A DNA stretch of 51,896 bases from Lichtheimia corymbifera B2541 (GCA_000697475.1 JNEU01001136.1:1-51896), one strand, 5' to 3'. Numbered from the stretch's first letter, positions 21,878 through 34,300 are shown. A program made the numbers and translations. Notes: generated from the sequence alone by a model not told the origin.

Positions 21878-22892
21878 GTGTGTCGAAGCCCATCTCTTCG
21901 CAGGGCTACAGTAGCGAATACTTGACTGTATTGACCATCGCCATTGAGCTGCCCATACTCAGCTTTGGCCTAGCTGAATGCTTGCTTGACCATTCTTTCT
22001 TTTCATATGGGCATTTGTCTTCAATGGATGCCTGTTGCCACCATAACGAAGATGATATTGAAATGACAAAGGAGCTCTTCAACACGTTTGATATATTGAT
22101 TAACGAGCACAGTGACATCGGACTATAGCGATTATTCCTCTTGGATGGCTGGCACCTTCAAAGAGCAAGTTGATGCGAGCATACCATGGTGGATAATCCT
22201 CTGTTGGCGAGAGACAACATCCTTGTTTATATGTACACAGTGGGCGTGGGTGTTTTTGTGATAGCAAATAGGAGGAAAGAGTGATAAAAAGGAATGATGA
22301 TAAATCGATGAGGGCGCCTTCACAAAGAGTCCTGGTGTCATTGATTGTAAACGCATAAATCAGGATCTGAGATAAACAAGTGGGCAACATCCATCATCAA
22401 ACAATGACATCCATCTGCTATCACAAATTACTTGCTGTGCTCAAATGAGCAGAATAGATCATTGTTATAGAAAAGTCAATGGCATCTTCATTAATAAACA
22501 TAGCGTCCTCGCGTCAACATGATAGTGGGTAGTATTTTTGAAAAGCGCGGTATCTGTGGTACGTTTATCCCACACGTTCACAACCGTTGCCATGCCATAA
22601 TTGATCATGGTTTTGCTTAGTAATCTTTGGATCGAGAAAAGCAAGGTGTAGCTGCTCATCATGCATACAATTTTGAAAGATCAGCAATCGTCAAGTTATA
22701 TGCATTGGACAGCATTTATTTCAAGCTGTATCTATCATAATAGAACGGAGTGTGTGCGGAGGGGAACCATTTTGTTGCTTTGACACGCCTTTAAAGACTC
22801 GCTCTTTATCTCTCTCACTCACTCGCCCACTCACTTTTTTTTGCCGCCTCTCTTTTTTCCACCTCTTCTTTCCTCCTCCACGTTTGTACATA
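21878..22892. other. Intergenic upstream of protein phosphatase 4
   Basis: About 1 kb. An 89-codon plus-strand ORF (21859-22128) and short minus-strand ORFs have no recognised features. The last 150 bp before the phosphatase start are a strong CT-rich tract (about 22795-22885), typical of a fungal core promoter. Confidence 0.4.
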
Positions 22893-24456
22893 ATGGGACA
22901 ACTCGACAGGCATGCATCGGTTTCCTTTTTTTCCCTTTTCATTGCAACTGTGTACCACATCGATCGCACACACTAACAACCGGAGCACACTCCCCAACCA
23001 CCACAACAGACAACTGGAGCAACTTAGACGGGGCGAAATCATCTCGGAACCAGAGGTCAAGGAGCTCTGCGACAAAGCAAGGGAAATCTTGTTGGAGGAG
23101 GGCAATGTACAACGAGTCGATGCACCAGTGACGGTAAATACACGATCTCCCAGTGTGTTTTTGTGTGTGTGTGTGGGCGTGCATCTGATCGCAACGAGGT
23201 TGATCAAGCTTTTATCTCTAATATAGATTTGTGGCGATATACATGGTATTGTTTATCTTTTCCTTTATACACACATACGATCACTTTCCTCCGCAGAGTG
23301 CTGTTTGATGGGGGTATGCATGCTAAACGAGCCGACTTATGCTGTTGATAGGTCAGTTTCACGACCTTCAAGAGTTGTTCCGAATCGGTGGCGAATGTCC
23401 GGAAACCAACTACTTATTTATGGGTAGGATTGCTTTGACGACGGCAACGATGGGAACCAGCTGACATTTCTCTCTTCTTTATCAGGCGATTTTGTGGATC
23501 GTGGCCTCTATTCAGTGGAAACCTTTTTGTTATTACTGGCTCTCAAAGTACGATATCCTGATCGCATCACGTTGATTCGAGGCAACCATGAGAGTCGACA
23601 AATCACCCAAGTATACGGCTTCTATGAAGAATGCATCCGGAAATTCGGTTCAGCCAACGTATGGCGATACTGTTGCGAGATCTTCGATTACCTTAGCTTG
23701 GCTGCGATTGTTGATGACAAGATTCTTTGTGTACATGGTGGTCTTTCTCCCAGCATCAATACATTGGATCAGGTATGCCCTATACAATGGAGGCTCGACT
23801 TGTTGCTTACCCTGTTACAGATTCGAACTATTGATAGGAAACAAGAAGTCCCGCATGATGGTGCAATGTGCGATTTGCTGTGGTCGGACCCAGATGGTAT
23901 GTTGAACATGGAAAAGGTCACATGGGTCATTGACATGTTATATATTATATAGATATCGCAGGTTGGGGCTATAGCCCACGAGGTGCTGGATATCTCTTTG
24001 GTGGAGACGTAGTTCAAACTGTAGGTTGTTATACGGAGGGATCAGGTGCAAGCCAACTAACCAGGACATACCCATTAGTTCCTTCATACAAATGATCTTC
24101 AATTGATTGCACGAGCGCACCAACTTGTCATGGAAGGCTATAAGCTGATGTTCAACGATACGGTGGTTACAGTATGGTCTGCACCAAACTACTGTTACAG
24201 GTATGCAGGGATCTCAAAAAGTGATGGGTAGTGAATTCTCACTCGTGCGTCTACCTCTTTTCTTTGTAGATGCGGCAACATTGCAGCCATACTGAAGCTC
24301 GATGATAACCTGAATCAAGAGTACAAGATTTTTGATGCAGCACCACAGGTATATATGATGATGAACCCAGGTTATATCAGTGTACTGACGATGGATATAT
24401 AGCAGGAGAACCGGGGACCTGTGCCAGCGAAAGCGCTTCCCGACTACTTTTTATAA
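22893..24456 (+). CDS. PPH3: Serine/threonine protein phosphatase 4 catalytic subunit (PP4c/Pph3)
   Basis: Exons: 22893-22909, 23010-23133, 23227-23245, 23352-23423, 23486-23772, 23821-23896, 23953-24020, 24079-24200, 24270-24348, 24403-24456, giving 305 residues. It dephosphorylates phosphoserine/threonine in DNA-damage and other signalling. It carries all PPP-family metal motifs: GDIHG, GDFVDRG, RGNHESR, plus HGGLSPS and [11 protein letters not shown], and ends PDYFL. The N-terminus ([20 protein letters not shown]) and [16 protein letters not shown] fit PP4 better than PP2A or PP6. The first exon is 17 nt and its intron must start with GC (AG|GCATGC), because the nearby GT option brings a stop. 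The last intron has tandem acceptors (AGCAG), giving PQQEN or PQEN. Convergent with the mannosyltransferase gene. Confidence 0.93.
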
Positions 24457-24668
24457 GTTACTTTATTCTTCATTTTTATTACCTGATCATAACAACAATG
24501 TCCCCTCACCCCTCATTGTAATTACACAAAAAAGAAAACAACGACATATATCAATCTTTTGTTCCATTCATTATTGTACAAAAAAAAAAAGAAGATGTGA
24601 ATGATTTGTGTAGTACATAGTTATATATAGAATGATGCAGGATGGGATTGTAAATGAATGAGGATGCT

Positions 24669-26485
24669 CTATGCAGCGGTATTATCGGTCATGGTGGTAG
24701 TCTTTTTGGTGCGTGGCTTCCATTCTCCACTTTCAATCAATGCTTCATCCTTTCTCCTTTGACCATCCAGGGCAACATATTGCAAAGCCAAGTTTCTCTC
24801 CTTTTGTGAAAATTCTCGTATACGGTCCTTGTTCTTGATGCAAGATGTTTCAAACTCCCAATCGTCACCTTCAGCGTAGTGAGTAAATGTCAAATACCGG
24901 TCTGGCCACTTGTTCTTGTCACGCAACAGACCGCCATTCCACCATAATGGTTGATGATCCACTCCCAAATGAAGCTGAGTACCACATACAGTAGTAGGAT
25001 CACCAGCATCGCCCAATCCACCAATGACTGCGCCATATGACTTGATGAAAGAATAGGGTGTTTGCATCATCTCGTAACCAATCCAGAAAGACTACATGTA
25101 TTCATCGATCAGAATGACTGTTCCTTTTGATCATTGTCTACCTTTTCCCTTACCTCCTTGTCACCATGGATGTGTTTATAGGTTACTTGATCACGCTCAC
25201 GCTTGTCATTCATTTTGCAAGTGGCCAGGAGTCCAAATAAGGAACGTCTCTTGTTGATCACTACGACGCCCGATTCTTGTTCATGTGCTGATCGATAACT
25301 CCACCAACGTGTTTTTTCCACAAACGAGCTCATGGATGGAAGGAACGACAAAAGCCAATTACGACCCACTTCCCAGCCAGAGAACAAGGTGCGGTCATAA
25401 AAGAAAAGGGTGCCTGTCTTACGATAGCCAGCATCGTCAAAGAGCCCTTCCGGTTTCTTGAAAAAGTAGGCGTCTGCATCCACCAAGATGACCTCAGAAA
25501 AGCTGCTTGCAAGGATAGCGTAGGATTTGAGAGACCATCCACCAAAGCGTGTATAAAAGTCATTGATACGATCGACTACTGCGATGGTCTTTACGTTCTC
25601 GAATTCAGTCTCAAGATATTGGCGTCGCATTGGGCTCAGATCGTTTTCTCGGATATAAAAGACTTCAATGGGAAGATCCGATTTCAACACCTCTCGAATG
25701 GCACGCAAGGCTGTTGCAGCGTACTGGAAATGATAATTGCCAATGCAAATGACAATGCCACGTCCTTCGGTCGTGTTGGTGAGGTGGAATGCGTTCTTGT
25801 AATAAGGTTTCAACCATGGATAGAGCACGTTCTCGAGCTTTTGATACAGCGCCCATACATCCTTGTACTTGGGATCATTCTCCAGATCAACATCACGGGC
25901 AGCCACAAGTGGATCCAAATACTGGAACAATGCCTTGAACACACGTTGTTGATACGTCAACAATTTGAAATCAGGCATCGATTCAGGCACTGTCAATAAA
26001 TCAGCAAGTGCTTGTTGCCCCATCAATGACTGCAATGACAGCATGTCAGCCTCTAAGAATAAAAAGTTGATATCCAATTTACTCCTTATATCCTTGATGA
26101 TGATGCTAGTTTACCTGTCCATGCTGGTAACGGTGAGGGTACTGCAATGTCGTGTGTAAAGCTGAGATGATCCAATCCTTCGTCGTGAGGGGTTACCACT
26201 AAGAACAATGGTATCAACATGCTTGTTTGTTTATGCTTGTTGTCAAGGCAACATACCAGGCTCAATGACTGTACGACGACCATCAATTATGCGTTGCTTT
26301 TCCTTTTGAAACTGCTCATCAGCGGCATGCTCGTTGTTCGCTGCTGTATCCTTCTCGATTGGGCTTTTTGTTGCTGCTGATTGACTCGAAGGCGAGATTT
26401 GTAATGAAAAGACAAGCAGTAGACACATTGCAACGAGGACCAATGGCACCAATCGTGTGAATCGCCCTCTACTGAAACTTGACAT
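24669..26485 (-). CDS. MNN1-type alpha-1,3-mannosyltransferase (GT71), Golgi type II membrane protein
   Basis: Exons (minus): 26257-26485, 26115-26198, 25154-26052, 24669-25091, giving 544 residues. It is predicted to add alpha-1,3-mannose to glycoproteins in the Golgi. A short basic N-terminus is followed by one signal anchor (LVPLVLVAMCLLLVFSL, about 12-28), then a polar stem. The catalytic region contains RGIVICIGNYHFQYA and the metal-binding DxD motif (VDADAYFF, about 294). Downstream come ESGVVVINK and a C-terminal half with WWNGGLLRDKNKW. The start at 26485 is chosen because it puts the anchor close to the N-terminus. An in-frame ATG exists upstream at 26602. Family assignment rests on overall pattern and the DxD context. 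Confidence 0.85.
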
Positions 26486-27598
26486 TGTGATAGAGAAAGA
26501 GAAGGAGAAGGACAAAGGAGGAAGAGTAGTGTTACTGCTGTTGCTGCTGTGTTGGAAAGGAACGAGGAGGGACGATAACGATGGAGTACGCTCAGCTACC
26601 AAATTTAACCCACATTGTACGACCTTTATTGCTGTGCCTTGTGGTGCTCAAATCATTTAGCACTTTTCCTTTCCTGATAGGTGATACAAGGTGTGGTCCG
26701 GGTGATCTGGCCATTTTACGCCATTGTAATTGCCATTGGCATCACAACTATGCTGCATTGTTATGCAGCTATTGCTTTGTTACTGCTTTTTCGTCTTAGC
26801 ATCCTAGAATAAATCCCTTTCCGGCTTTCAAATGATATCAAACGTGTTATCCTATATGCAATGATGATCCATTCTTCATTTACGATTTATCAGCTAAGGA
26901 TGCTTTGCTTGTTGTAGTACACAGCGGAATGATGTTTTGCTATTTGCAAACACCTTTATTCAAACCACGATTGCACAATGCTTGACTGCTGATATCAAAG
27001 GTGATCCATCATTCTCGCTGGTTACCGAACAAGGTTGACAACACGGTAGTCTCCTCTGTAATAATGAGGATGTACATTGAGCGTACAAGTGATTGATTTC
27101 CTTGATAGATTTTATTACCTGCCGTACATTGACCAGTGTATGGGACATACTTATGTCACCTACAAAAAATCACCTTTCTAAGTGGCAGGTGGATTTATCA
27201 GCTGTTGATCTTCCATCACTTCGATTCATGCTTGACCACTTTATCAGTTTGATCCATCATGACCACAATTCCCACCCCCGCTCACATATAAATACACGGC
27301 TGTTGTCACCAACACTATTATACGCCCTTTCTTTCTACTTGTATTCATACCATCATCAATGGCCTCTGATAAGTCTTAAGGGTAGCTTTTATGTGATCCC
27401 CAAATGAAGGTATTCATGCATTGATATTTTCTGTAGCTCACATCATTGCTTTACCACTTGGTGTGCTCATTGCTGCCTAATGACTTTTGGTTGTGTTCCT
27501 CGATGAGCCCTTTGGGGTAGGTATAACTATCATTTATATATTTAAAGGATGCTTAAACTGACGGGAAATTGAGATTCCTTTGTAGGTGACATAAGTAC
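26486..27598. other. Intergenic, no gene recognised
   Basis: About 1.1 kb upstream of the mannosyltransferase and of the small nuclease-like ORF. A 104-codon plus-strand ORF (27093-27407) has no recognisable features. I found no N-terminal half corresponding to the longer paralogue at 43759-46309. Confidence 0.4.
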
Positions 27599-28210
27599 AT
27601 GCGTTCCCCGCAATACATCAACCTGGCCATTATCGAGCATTTCGTGAACAATTTCTGTCATTGGTCAACGAAGCATGATAAAAGCGAAGCAACCTTTTAT
27701 CGACATTTTGCCTCGATTTTGGATATTTTGCTAGCCGATACTGATGTCATCATCGCTGATGGTGAAACGGGTTTACAGTCCTCGAAGGTTGCAATCGCTA
27801 TGAACAAAGCAGTATTCCACACTGGTGATTTATCCCAGTCCTATGGTCACAAAATCGACATGATCCTGAAATGCTCGACAACCACCAATGTGGATATATC
27901 GAGTAACGAGTGGAAAAAGGCGAATGTCAGCAAGTCGATTAAATTATGCCAACAATCAAAGAATCTTCGGCTGAACATGTCCAATCTGTTTATCCTTGAA
28001 GCGAAATTCGGTGTGGACTTTACAATTGCTGTCGACTTTGTCGGAAATGCTGGCTACCTTTATATGTTGCGGCTTATCCATGATGGCCCGGATGACCATG
28101 ATCACGTCGCTGTTGCACATATGATCACTACGATAGCCATCCCTGCAAACATGGGATCATTAGGCGCGTTGAAAGAGGCATTGGAAGGAATTCTTACATA
28201 TTTAAGGTAG
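27599..28210 (+). CDS. Predicted PD-(D/E)XK-like family protein, short form (paralogue of 43759-46309)
   Basis: An intronless 203-codon frame. It aligns with the C-terminal half of the long minus-strand gene at 43759-46309. TFYRHFASILDILLADTD matches TYYRRFASLLDIILRDTD, IADGE matches MADGE, and HKIDMIL...VDISSNEWKK matches RRIDLII...VELSSSEWKK. The pattern Asp87...Glu104-Trp-Lys106 after a Gly-x-Lys/Arg-Ile-Asp strand looks like a PD-(D/E)XK nuclease core, with Glu56 as a possible helix-A acid (inference). VDFVGNAGYLYML matches MDWIGPAGYMISV. No transmembrane segment or signal peptide. The N-terminal ~370 residues of the paralogue and its C-terminal tail are absent. It is either a short family member or a truncated copy. 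Confidence 0.65.
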   Translation: MRSPQYINLAIIEHFVNNFCHWSTKHDKSEATFYRHFASILDILLADTDVIIADGETGLQSSKVAIAMNKAVFHTGDLSQSYGHKIDMILKCSTTTNVDISSNEWKKANVSKSIKLCQQSKNLRLNMSNLFILEAKFGVDFTIAVDFVGNAGYLYMLRLIHDGPDDHDHVAVAHMITTIAIPANMGSLGALKEALEGILTYLR

Positions 28211-28618
28211 GATTTTAGCGAACAACGCTGGAAACTGCCATGGATTAACGGCATCTGTATGTAGGACCATCTGGTCGCTATCAGTCGAAAAATCAATTCC
28301 ATAACGCGCTCACTAACAAGTACACATAAAACATGACAATGAAATGCGCTCTGTGTTTTTTTTTTTTTTTTTTTGGGAAATCAGCGATGATGAATACGCT
28401 GCTGTTTTGGAGGACATTTGCGCAACACCATCCACACGTTCATGGTTTGCGGATGAATCAGCGTTACACGCACGCTGTTTAAACCTGGGTTGACCTAAGA
28501 ATACCACTCTCCTCAATTTTTGACCACCCGCTACCCCCACTCATAAAATGTAATAAGAGCAAATGCGATTTATACATAGTCTATATGAGAAAAACAATAC
28601 AATGCAATTATATTATAT
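28211..28618. other. Intergenic with a 19-nt poly(T) run
   Basis: A run of 19 T lies at 28356-28374. Seen from the minus strand it is a poly(A) following about 150 bp of unassigned sequence. It could be a retroposed tail or a simple homopolymer. No gene is supported. Confidence 0.35.
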
Positions 28619-29581
28619 CTATTGTGTTGCAGCAGAGGATGGTGGGATCTTGAATCCTGAGGTACGAATCCAATCCTTGAAGGAGTTGAGCTTGAGATCA
28701 TGGTCATAGAGTGCTCGGGTAGGTTCCAGGGGAGCACCAACAAAGTATCCAAGGTCATTGAACATGCAGACGACGTCATGGAACATGGTAGGAGGTAGCA
28801 TGTTGGCATTAGGAATCTCCATGATCTTTTCAAAAGGGACATAGTTGACCGTGATTTCCTCTCCAGTGACACTTGTATAAGCCTCGACCATTTGTGGGAC
28901 AGTGATGTATTCTGATGCAGCCATGATCTTTTTGTGGTGGAATTTTACGGGATCAAGGAACGCTGGTGCCACAAACTTGCCAAAATCTGCATCCATATCA
29001 ATGATAGGGATCTTTACATCATCACGGAATGGCGAGTGAATGACAATGGATCCATCTTGGTTACGAAGGGGACCTGCAAGTTGTGGAAAGCCGATCCAGT
29101 TGGAAGCATAATATCCAGCATAGACAAAAGCAGCATCAAACCCAATGGATCGGATATATTGTTCAACCTTGTTCTTGTATGAGAAATGAGGCACGAGAAG
29201 CTTGCCATTGCTCTTGCCTTGAATATCCTCAAGTGATGACCATACGATATATTGAATACCAGCTTCCTTTGCAGCATCCACAAGCAATTTTCCTTGAACC
29301 AAGTCAGTATCATTTGCTCCCTTTGCTGCAGGATCCCAAAAGTTGGTAACAAGGAACGCGCCCCATGCACCCATAAAAGCCTTCTTCATGGATTCGCCAT
29401 CATTCGCATTGCCTTGAACAACTTCCACGCCCTGTTCGATAAGCGCTTTGGAGGCATCACTCTCAGGATTGCGGGACACGGCTCTCAGCTTGAATTTGCC
29501 AGTTGCTTGTAATGCACGGATAACACTGCCGCCTTGGACACCGGTGGCTCCAGTGATAACGATAATAGGTTCGGATGTCAT
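28619..29581 (-). CDS. NmrA-like NAD(P)-binding Rossmann protein
   Basis: A single uninterrupted 320-codon frame. The N-terminus has the dinucleotide-binding motif ITGATGVQGGSV (about 9-20) at the end of the first strand. RAVSRNP follows, at the position that usually selects NADP, then a VVQGNANDGESM segment typical of NmrA/HSCARG proteins. The catalytic Tyr-x3-Lys of classical short-chain dehydrogenases is replaced by FSYKNKVEQYI around 134-144. Family members sense the redox state of NADP(H) or act as reductases in the cytosol. The length (about 300-320 residues) is normal. The exact substrate or partner cannot be inferred. It is one of the few intronless genes here. Confidence 0.9.
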   Translation of the reverse strand: MTSEPIIVITGATGVQGGSVIRALQATGKFKLRAVSRNPESDASKALIEQGVEVVQGNANDGESMKKAFMGAWGAFLVTNFWDPAAKGANDTDLVQGKLLVDAAKEAGIQYIVWSSLEDIQGKSNGKLLVPHFSYKNKVEQYIRSIGFDAAFVYAGYYASNWIGFPQLAGPLRNQDGSIVIHSPFRDDVKIPIIDMDADFGKFVAPAFLDPVKFHHKKIMAASEYITVPQMVEAYTSVTGEEITVNYVPFEKIMEIPNANMLPPTMFHDVVCMFNDLGYFVGAPLEPTRALYDHDLKLNSFKDWIRTSGFKIPPSSAATQ

Positions 29582-31327
29582 TGTAATAATGTAGATTGGA
29601 TATCTTGTTATTGATCCAACAATGGACTCTTTTTATAAAGCTTTCGGGCAATTAGGTGCCGATCACCGGCATAGGGTGAATGGCGTGCAAGTGGGCTTGG
29701 CTGTACAACTAGAGAGAGCGAGAGCGAGAATACATATGTAATATTGATGGGGCGCAGTACACATCCACACACCGACCGATCAAGAAGCTGACAAATAATC
29801 CTTGAACTTCGATGGATTGCGATAAGGGGATATGTGAATATGAGAAATGGCTGCCGTCAAATGTGCGAGTGACCCGATATAATGAGCTGCATAATTCTGC
29901 TGGTGGCATTTTTCTGCAGAGCCGGCTTCCATTCCTGGATCAAAACGCACTGATCAACACTTGTTTTCTACCCAGCAACTTCTTCCGCCACCATTCTATG
30001 TTATTATTCAGCATCATTGGACACAATGGCTCTCTTGCAATGACTCTCTCTGGTACGCGAAGAGATGTGTTAAAAGATGGCTTTATTGAATGAGAACTCT
30101 TTCATCTGTAGTGTTGTCGATGGAGCTTTGAATCAGCATGTCATATTGAAGAGGTATTGTAGCATACACCTATATAGCTATAGCTATCCAGATGATCAAC
30201 AATGAATGTCTTGCAGGATGGTGGTCGACTTATCAACGTCAATCGTCATACCCACGTGTTCCCAATACTCGGACGGTGTGTCAGGCCAGGTTTATTAGTG
30301 GACAAGTTTCAAGGTATGGGGTGAATTAGGGGATCGACACAAACAAGAGCAGACACTCACGTTGATATGTGACATTCATCATTGATCAGGGGAACCCAAA
30401 GAACGGATCAACTCCTCCGACGTTTATACAGATTATTGGGTTATCATTATGTTGGAAAGGTATCACCAATGTTGAACTCTTTGGGAAAGGTGTGCATTAT
30501 GTCTGTGCAACAAGCTTATTTGTTTACTTTACAAGGGAATCATGTCCGCTCAGGGTCGACATTTTTTTACAAAAGAAGGACGGGGAAGAATGAGCTTATA
30601 TTTCTCTCTTGGCATTGGTTCAGCAGCCAAAGCGTGATATGGCAGCGGGAGTTGCGTGGTATTGGTAACAACAAACGGAATCAATTACCAAAAGAAGCAA
30701 GTGCGGATACAATATACAAGGACGAATCTGATTGACCCAATGCTTAATTACGCGTGGTAAGTGCTATTGTAATAGTGCCATCCAGGATGTTGGAGACTAA
30801 AGGATGATGAATTTGTTTTCAACCAGGGATGCAAGACATGTCTTAATATACTGCACGCATGCACATACATGACCTTGGAGACATACACGAGCCAATGCAG
30901 CATTACGGAGCAGAAGAAGAATGGGACACGATCTCGAAGGAGACAATACATCCCCACCAGGTGGCAATAACGATGACGCTTGGAACATTCGTGCACATTT
31001 ACATCGTGAATTGATTCGGCGCCAGTTTGCAAAGTGATACAAATGGATGGGCACAACTCAATCATACCCAGAAATCCTTCCTTCTTTCTCTCTTTCTCCA
31101 TCCTTTCATTCCTTTGGTGTGTGAAAAAAGACTTTTACGTTTTTCGCAAGTCAATTAATATCGCCACACCCAACCTATCCCTCTTGTAGACACGTCCTCT
31201 TGTCTTTATATTCCCATCCTCTCTTTTTATATATCTCCTTTCCTTTTCTTCTCCCTCTGTTCTCATCACTACTACTACTACTACTTGTTCGTCGCCGTCC
31301 CATGCTCCTTCATCCATCATCATCATC
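29582..31327. other. Intergenic, upstream of the kinesin-like gene
   Basis: About 1.75 kb. ORFs of 74-117 codons on both strands (29812-30093 +, 30382-30735 +, 30748-31101 -) are not recognised and lack splicing support. A CT-rich tract with ACT repeats fills about 31070-31320, just before the kinesin start, and probably is its promoter/5' UTR. Confidence 0.4.
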
Positions 31328-34300
31328 ATGACCGTGAATACCATGCTTTCTTCATCTCCTATATCCATCAAAGCACCTTCAAATACTACCAACACCACCA
31401 ACATCTCAGCAACATCCAATCAGCATGTCAATACTACAACACTCCAAGTTGGTAAGTATTGTTTATATTATGGTTGTCGGCATGATGTTAACGTTCCGCC
31501 CTGGTCACTTTGACATTTTCTAGCTCTCAGAATTCGACCGATTCCACAGCACAATGATGCTACCACCAGCAACATCAACATTGATGGACGACTCGTTACT
31601 ATCCAAGGATCGAGTTTTGTGTTTGACCAAGTCTTTGGATCTGACAGTACGCAGGATCAAATGTTTCGCAGCGTGGTGTCGGGTCTTGTTGATCGTTTCA
31701 TTGATGGCAAGTGTGCATGCCCTGATTCCAATTTTAGCCACATGATCTCTGACGCTACTCCTACTTGTTCTTTTATAGGCTACAATTCAATCCTCGTGAC
31801 TCAGGTAAAATTAAGAATACTTTCAAGTAATGATGATGATGATGACTCAAATCATTAATTAGGGTGAACAGGGCTCGGGAAAAACATACACCTTGGGATA
31901 TGGTTTGAACGTCAATGACGGTGGTGCCGAATTGGAAGGTAAATGCAAAAATATATGCAAAAAGAGTAAAGATACGCTAACCGAAAATGAAACATCAGGT
32001 GTGATTCCACGAGCAACCACAGCACTTTTCGAGCGATTATACCGCCATCAAAATGCATCAGCAGGTCATCACCATCATCGCCCAGCTACATCTTTTACGT
32101 CCAGTTTCCGATTGAGTAGTAGTAGCACCACCAACAGCAGTCGTCTCTTACGTCCAGCATCCATGACTAGCCTTATTCCTCGTCGTGGTTCAACACCTAA
32201 TTTATCCAGCAAAGCACCTCGTTACACCATTCGTGTATCTCACGTTGCCTTGGAGAATGATCAATTACTGGATCTGCTTAGCCACCAAGAAGGGCAATCT
32301 GTCACTGTGCATGATCGATACAAGGACGAAATGGGTATAAGCCAAGTGCTTGTCAGAAACACCGGTGATGTTCTAAGGTAAATCGAGTATTTTCATGAAG
32401 AGAAGGAACAAGGGAAAACTGACACGCGGTGGATGCAGGTACCTTGAATCATCAAGTCAACAGCACAAAGCACAGCCCACCGTGTTCACAATCACGCTAC
32501 GACAAGAAAAGTGGGTACGCGTGAAAAAACCCATTCGTGTAACACCCAGCAAATCTACCCCTGTGGAGCATTCTGTTTCAATGCACGCCAAACGACGCCC
32601 CATCAGTAGCACACTGAATGTCAAGGCGATGGTGGGACAAATGGAATTGCAGGCCCGTCATCAACACTTTGCCAAGACTGAGGAGGAGCAACCTGGGGAA
32701 TGGGTTGTTACACAACAAAAGATGCATTTTGTGGAGCATGAACAAGAGATCACCACTATGCACCCAATCCTTGTTCAATTTCTACAACAACAGCAACAAC
32801 AACAACAACAACCCCAGCTGAAACAACGTATTGCCATGATTGCATGTATCAATCCATCCTCAGATCATTCATTGGAAGCAATTGAATCAGCATGTCGTGC
32901 TCGATATACGCCTAATCCATTACAACCACCATCATCCAAAGATGACTGCGATGAAAAGATTGCTCGCCTCAAATCTCAACTTGACATGATGGATATGGAT
33001 GTGGATAGCAACAATGACGATCAACAAGATCCACAATTTGAATTGTTTCGGTTGAGTAATCAGCTCGCAGTAGCACAAGAACGGCAACGCATCATGAAAG
33101 CTGCTGCTGCAGTTGAGCGACAGCAACCACCTTTGCCTACACCCAGCTCATCTCTGGAACACCCAAAGGAAGAAGAGAGCACAACATTACTTGCACATAA
33201 GGTCACCAAAGCATTGGAAGAGGGCAAACCTATGGAGCGTGCCATTGCTACAAAGTTGATCGAGAGTATCAAGCAACACAGCGGCATCCATGACGAACAA
33301 GAGCAGCGGATGCAGGAACTCGAATCACTTGCAGAACAACGCCATGTCCAATTGCAAGCTTTGCAGAAAAAGATGGCTGCTCAAACAGCTCGCTTGGATG
33401 AAGCACGTGAACAAAATCGAGAATTGCGTCGACACATGTGGGATCAGGAAAAAGGAACCCAGGTGACTTTGCGACATCGATTGGAGGAGCTCGAGCGAGT
33501 GAAACGACAATTGGATGCATTGCAGTCAGTGGCAACAACACAAGATACAATGCTTGGCTGTCTCGGTGGCAAATTGGATGGCATGGATCAAGCCATTAAT
33601 ATTGTCAAGCAGCAAGTAGCCGACCGTGACAATATCATTACATGTCTGGAAAGCGAGAACAAGACCAAACAAAAGCTACTCGATGATGCAAGGATTACCA
33701 TTGATCGATTGCAACGGCATATGAGACGTGAGCGAGTGGAAATTGCACGTATGATCGAGGCAGTGGATAGTGAAGTGCGTCTCCATGGCAACCGTATGGA
33801 TCGTACAGCCGAAGCATTGGTGGATCTTCAACATCTCAGCCAACAGCAAGCACGTCTGCTTGAAGACCGACAAGCACAAATTGCAGAATTAGAAGACATG
33901 TTGCGTCGTGCCAAGGAGGAATCCCGCCATGAAGTGGATATTGAATTACAACGCACCAAAGCCCTTGAAAGCCGTGTTGCTGAGCTTGATGAGCAATTGT
34001 CTCGTGCATTGACGCTACAAGAAAAGCGAGAGGGTGACCAGCAGAATGATGATGATAACGAGATCCGACATATTATTGAAGGATTACAAGCTCGTCTTCA
34101 AACGCTTCAACAAACTCAACAACAAGATCAGGATGCATTGCAAGCTCGATATGAACGTGCTCTCAAAGACCTTGAGCATAGTCAAGAATTCAATCGCAAG
34201 CAACAAGCGGCTATCGATGGATTACAGAAGCAATTGGATGATCAGCAAAAGGCATCCCAACCAACCACTGACGCTGTTGTGGATGAAGATGAACTTATGC

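Noticed and set aside
29812..30093. 94-codon plus-strand ORF as a gene
   Set aside because: No start context, splice or family support.
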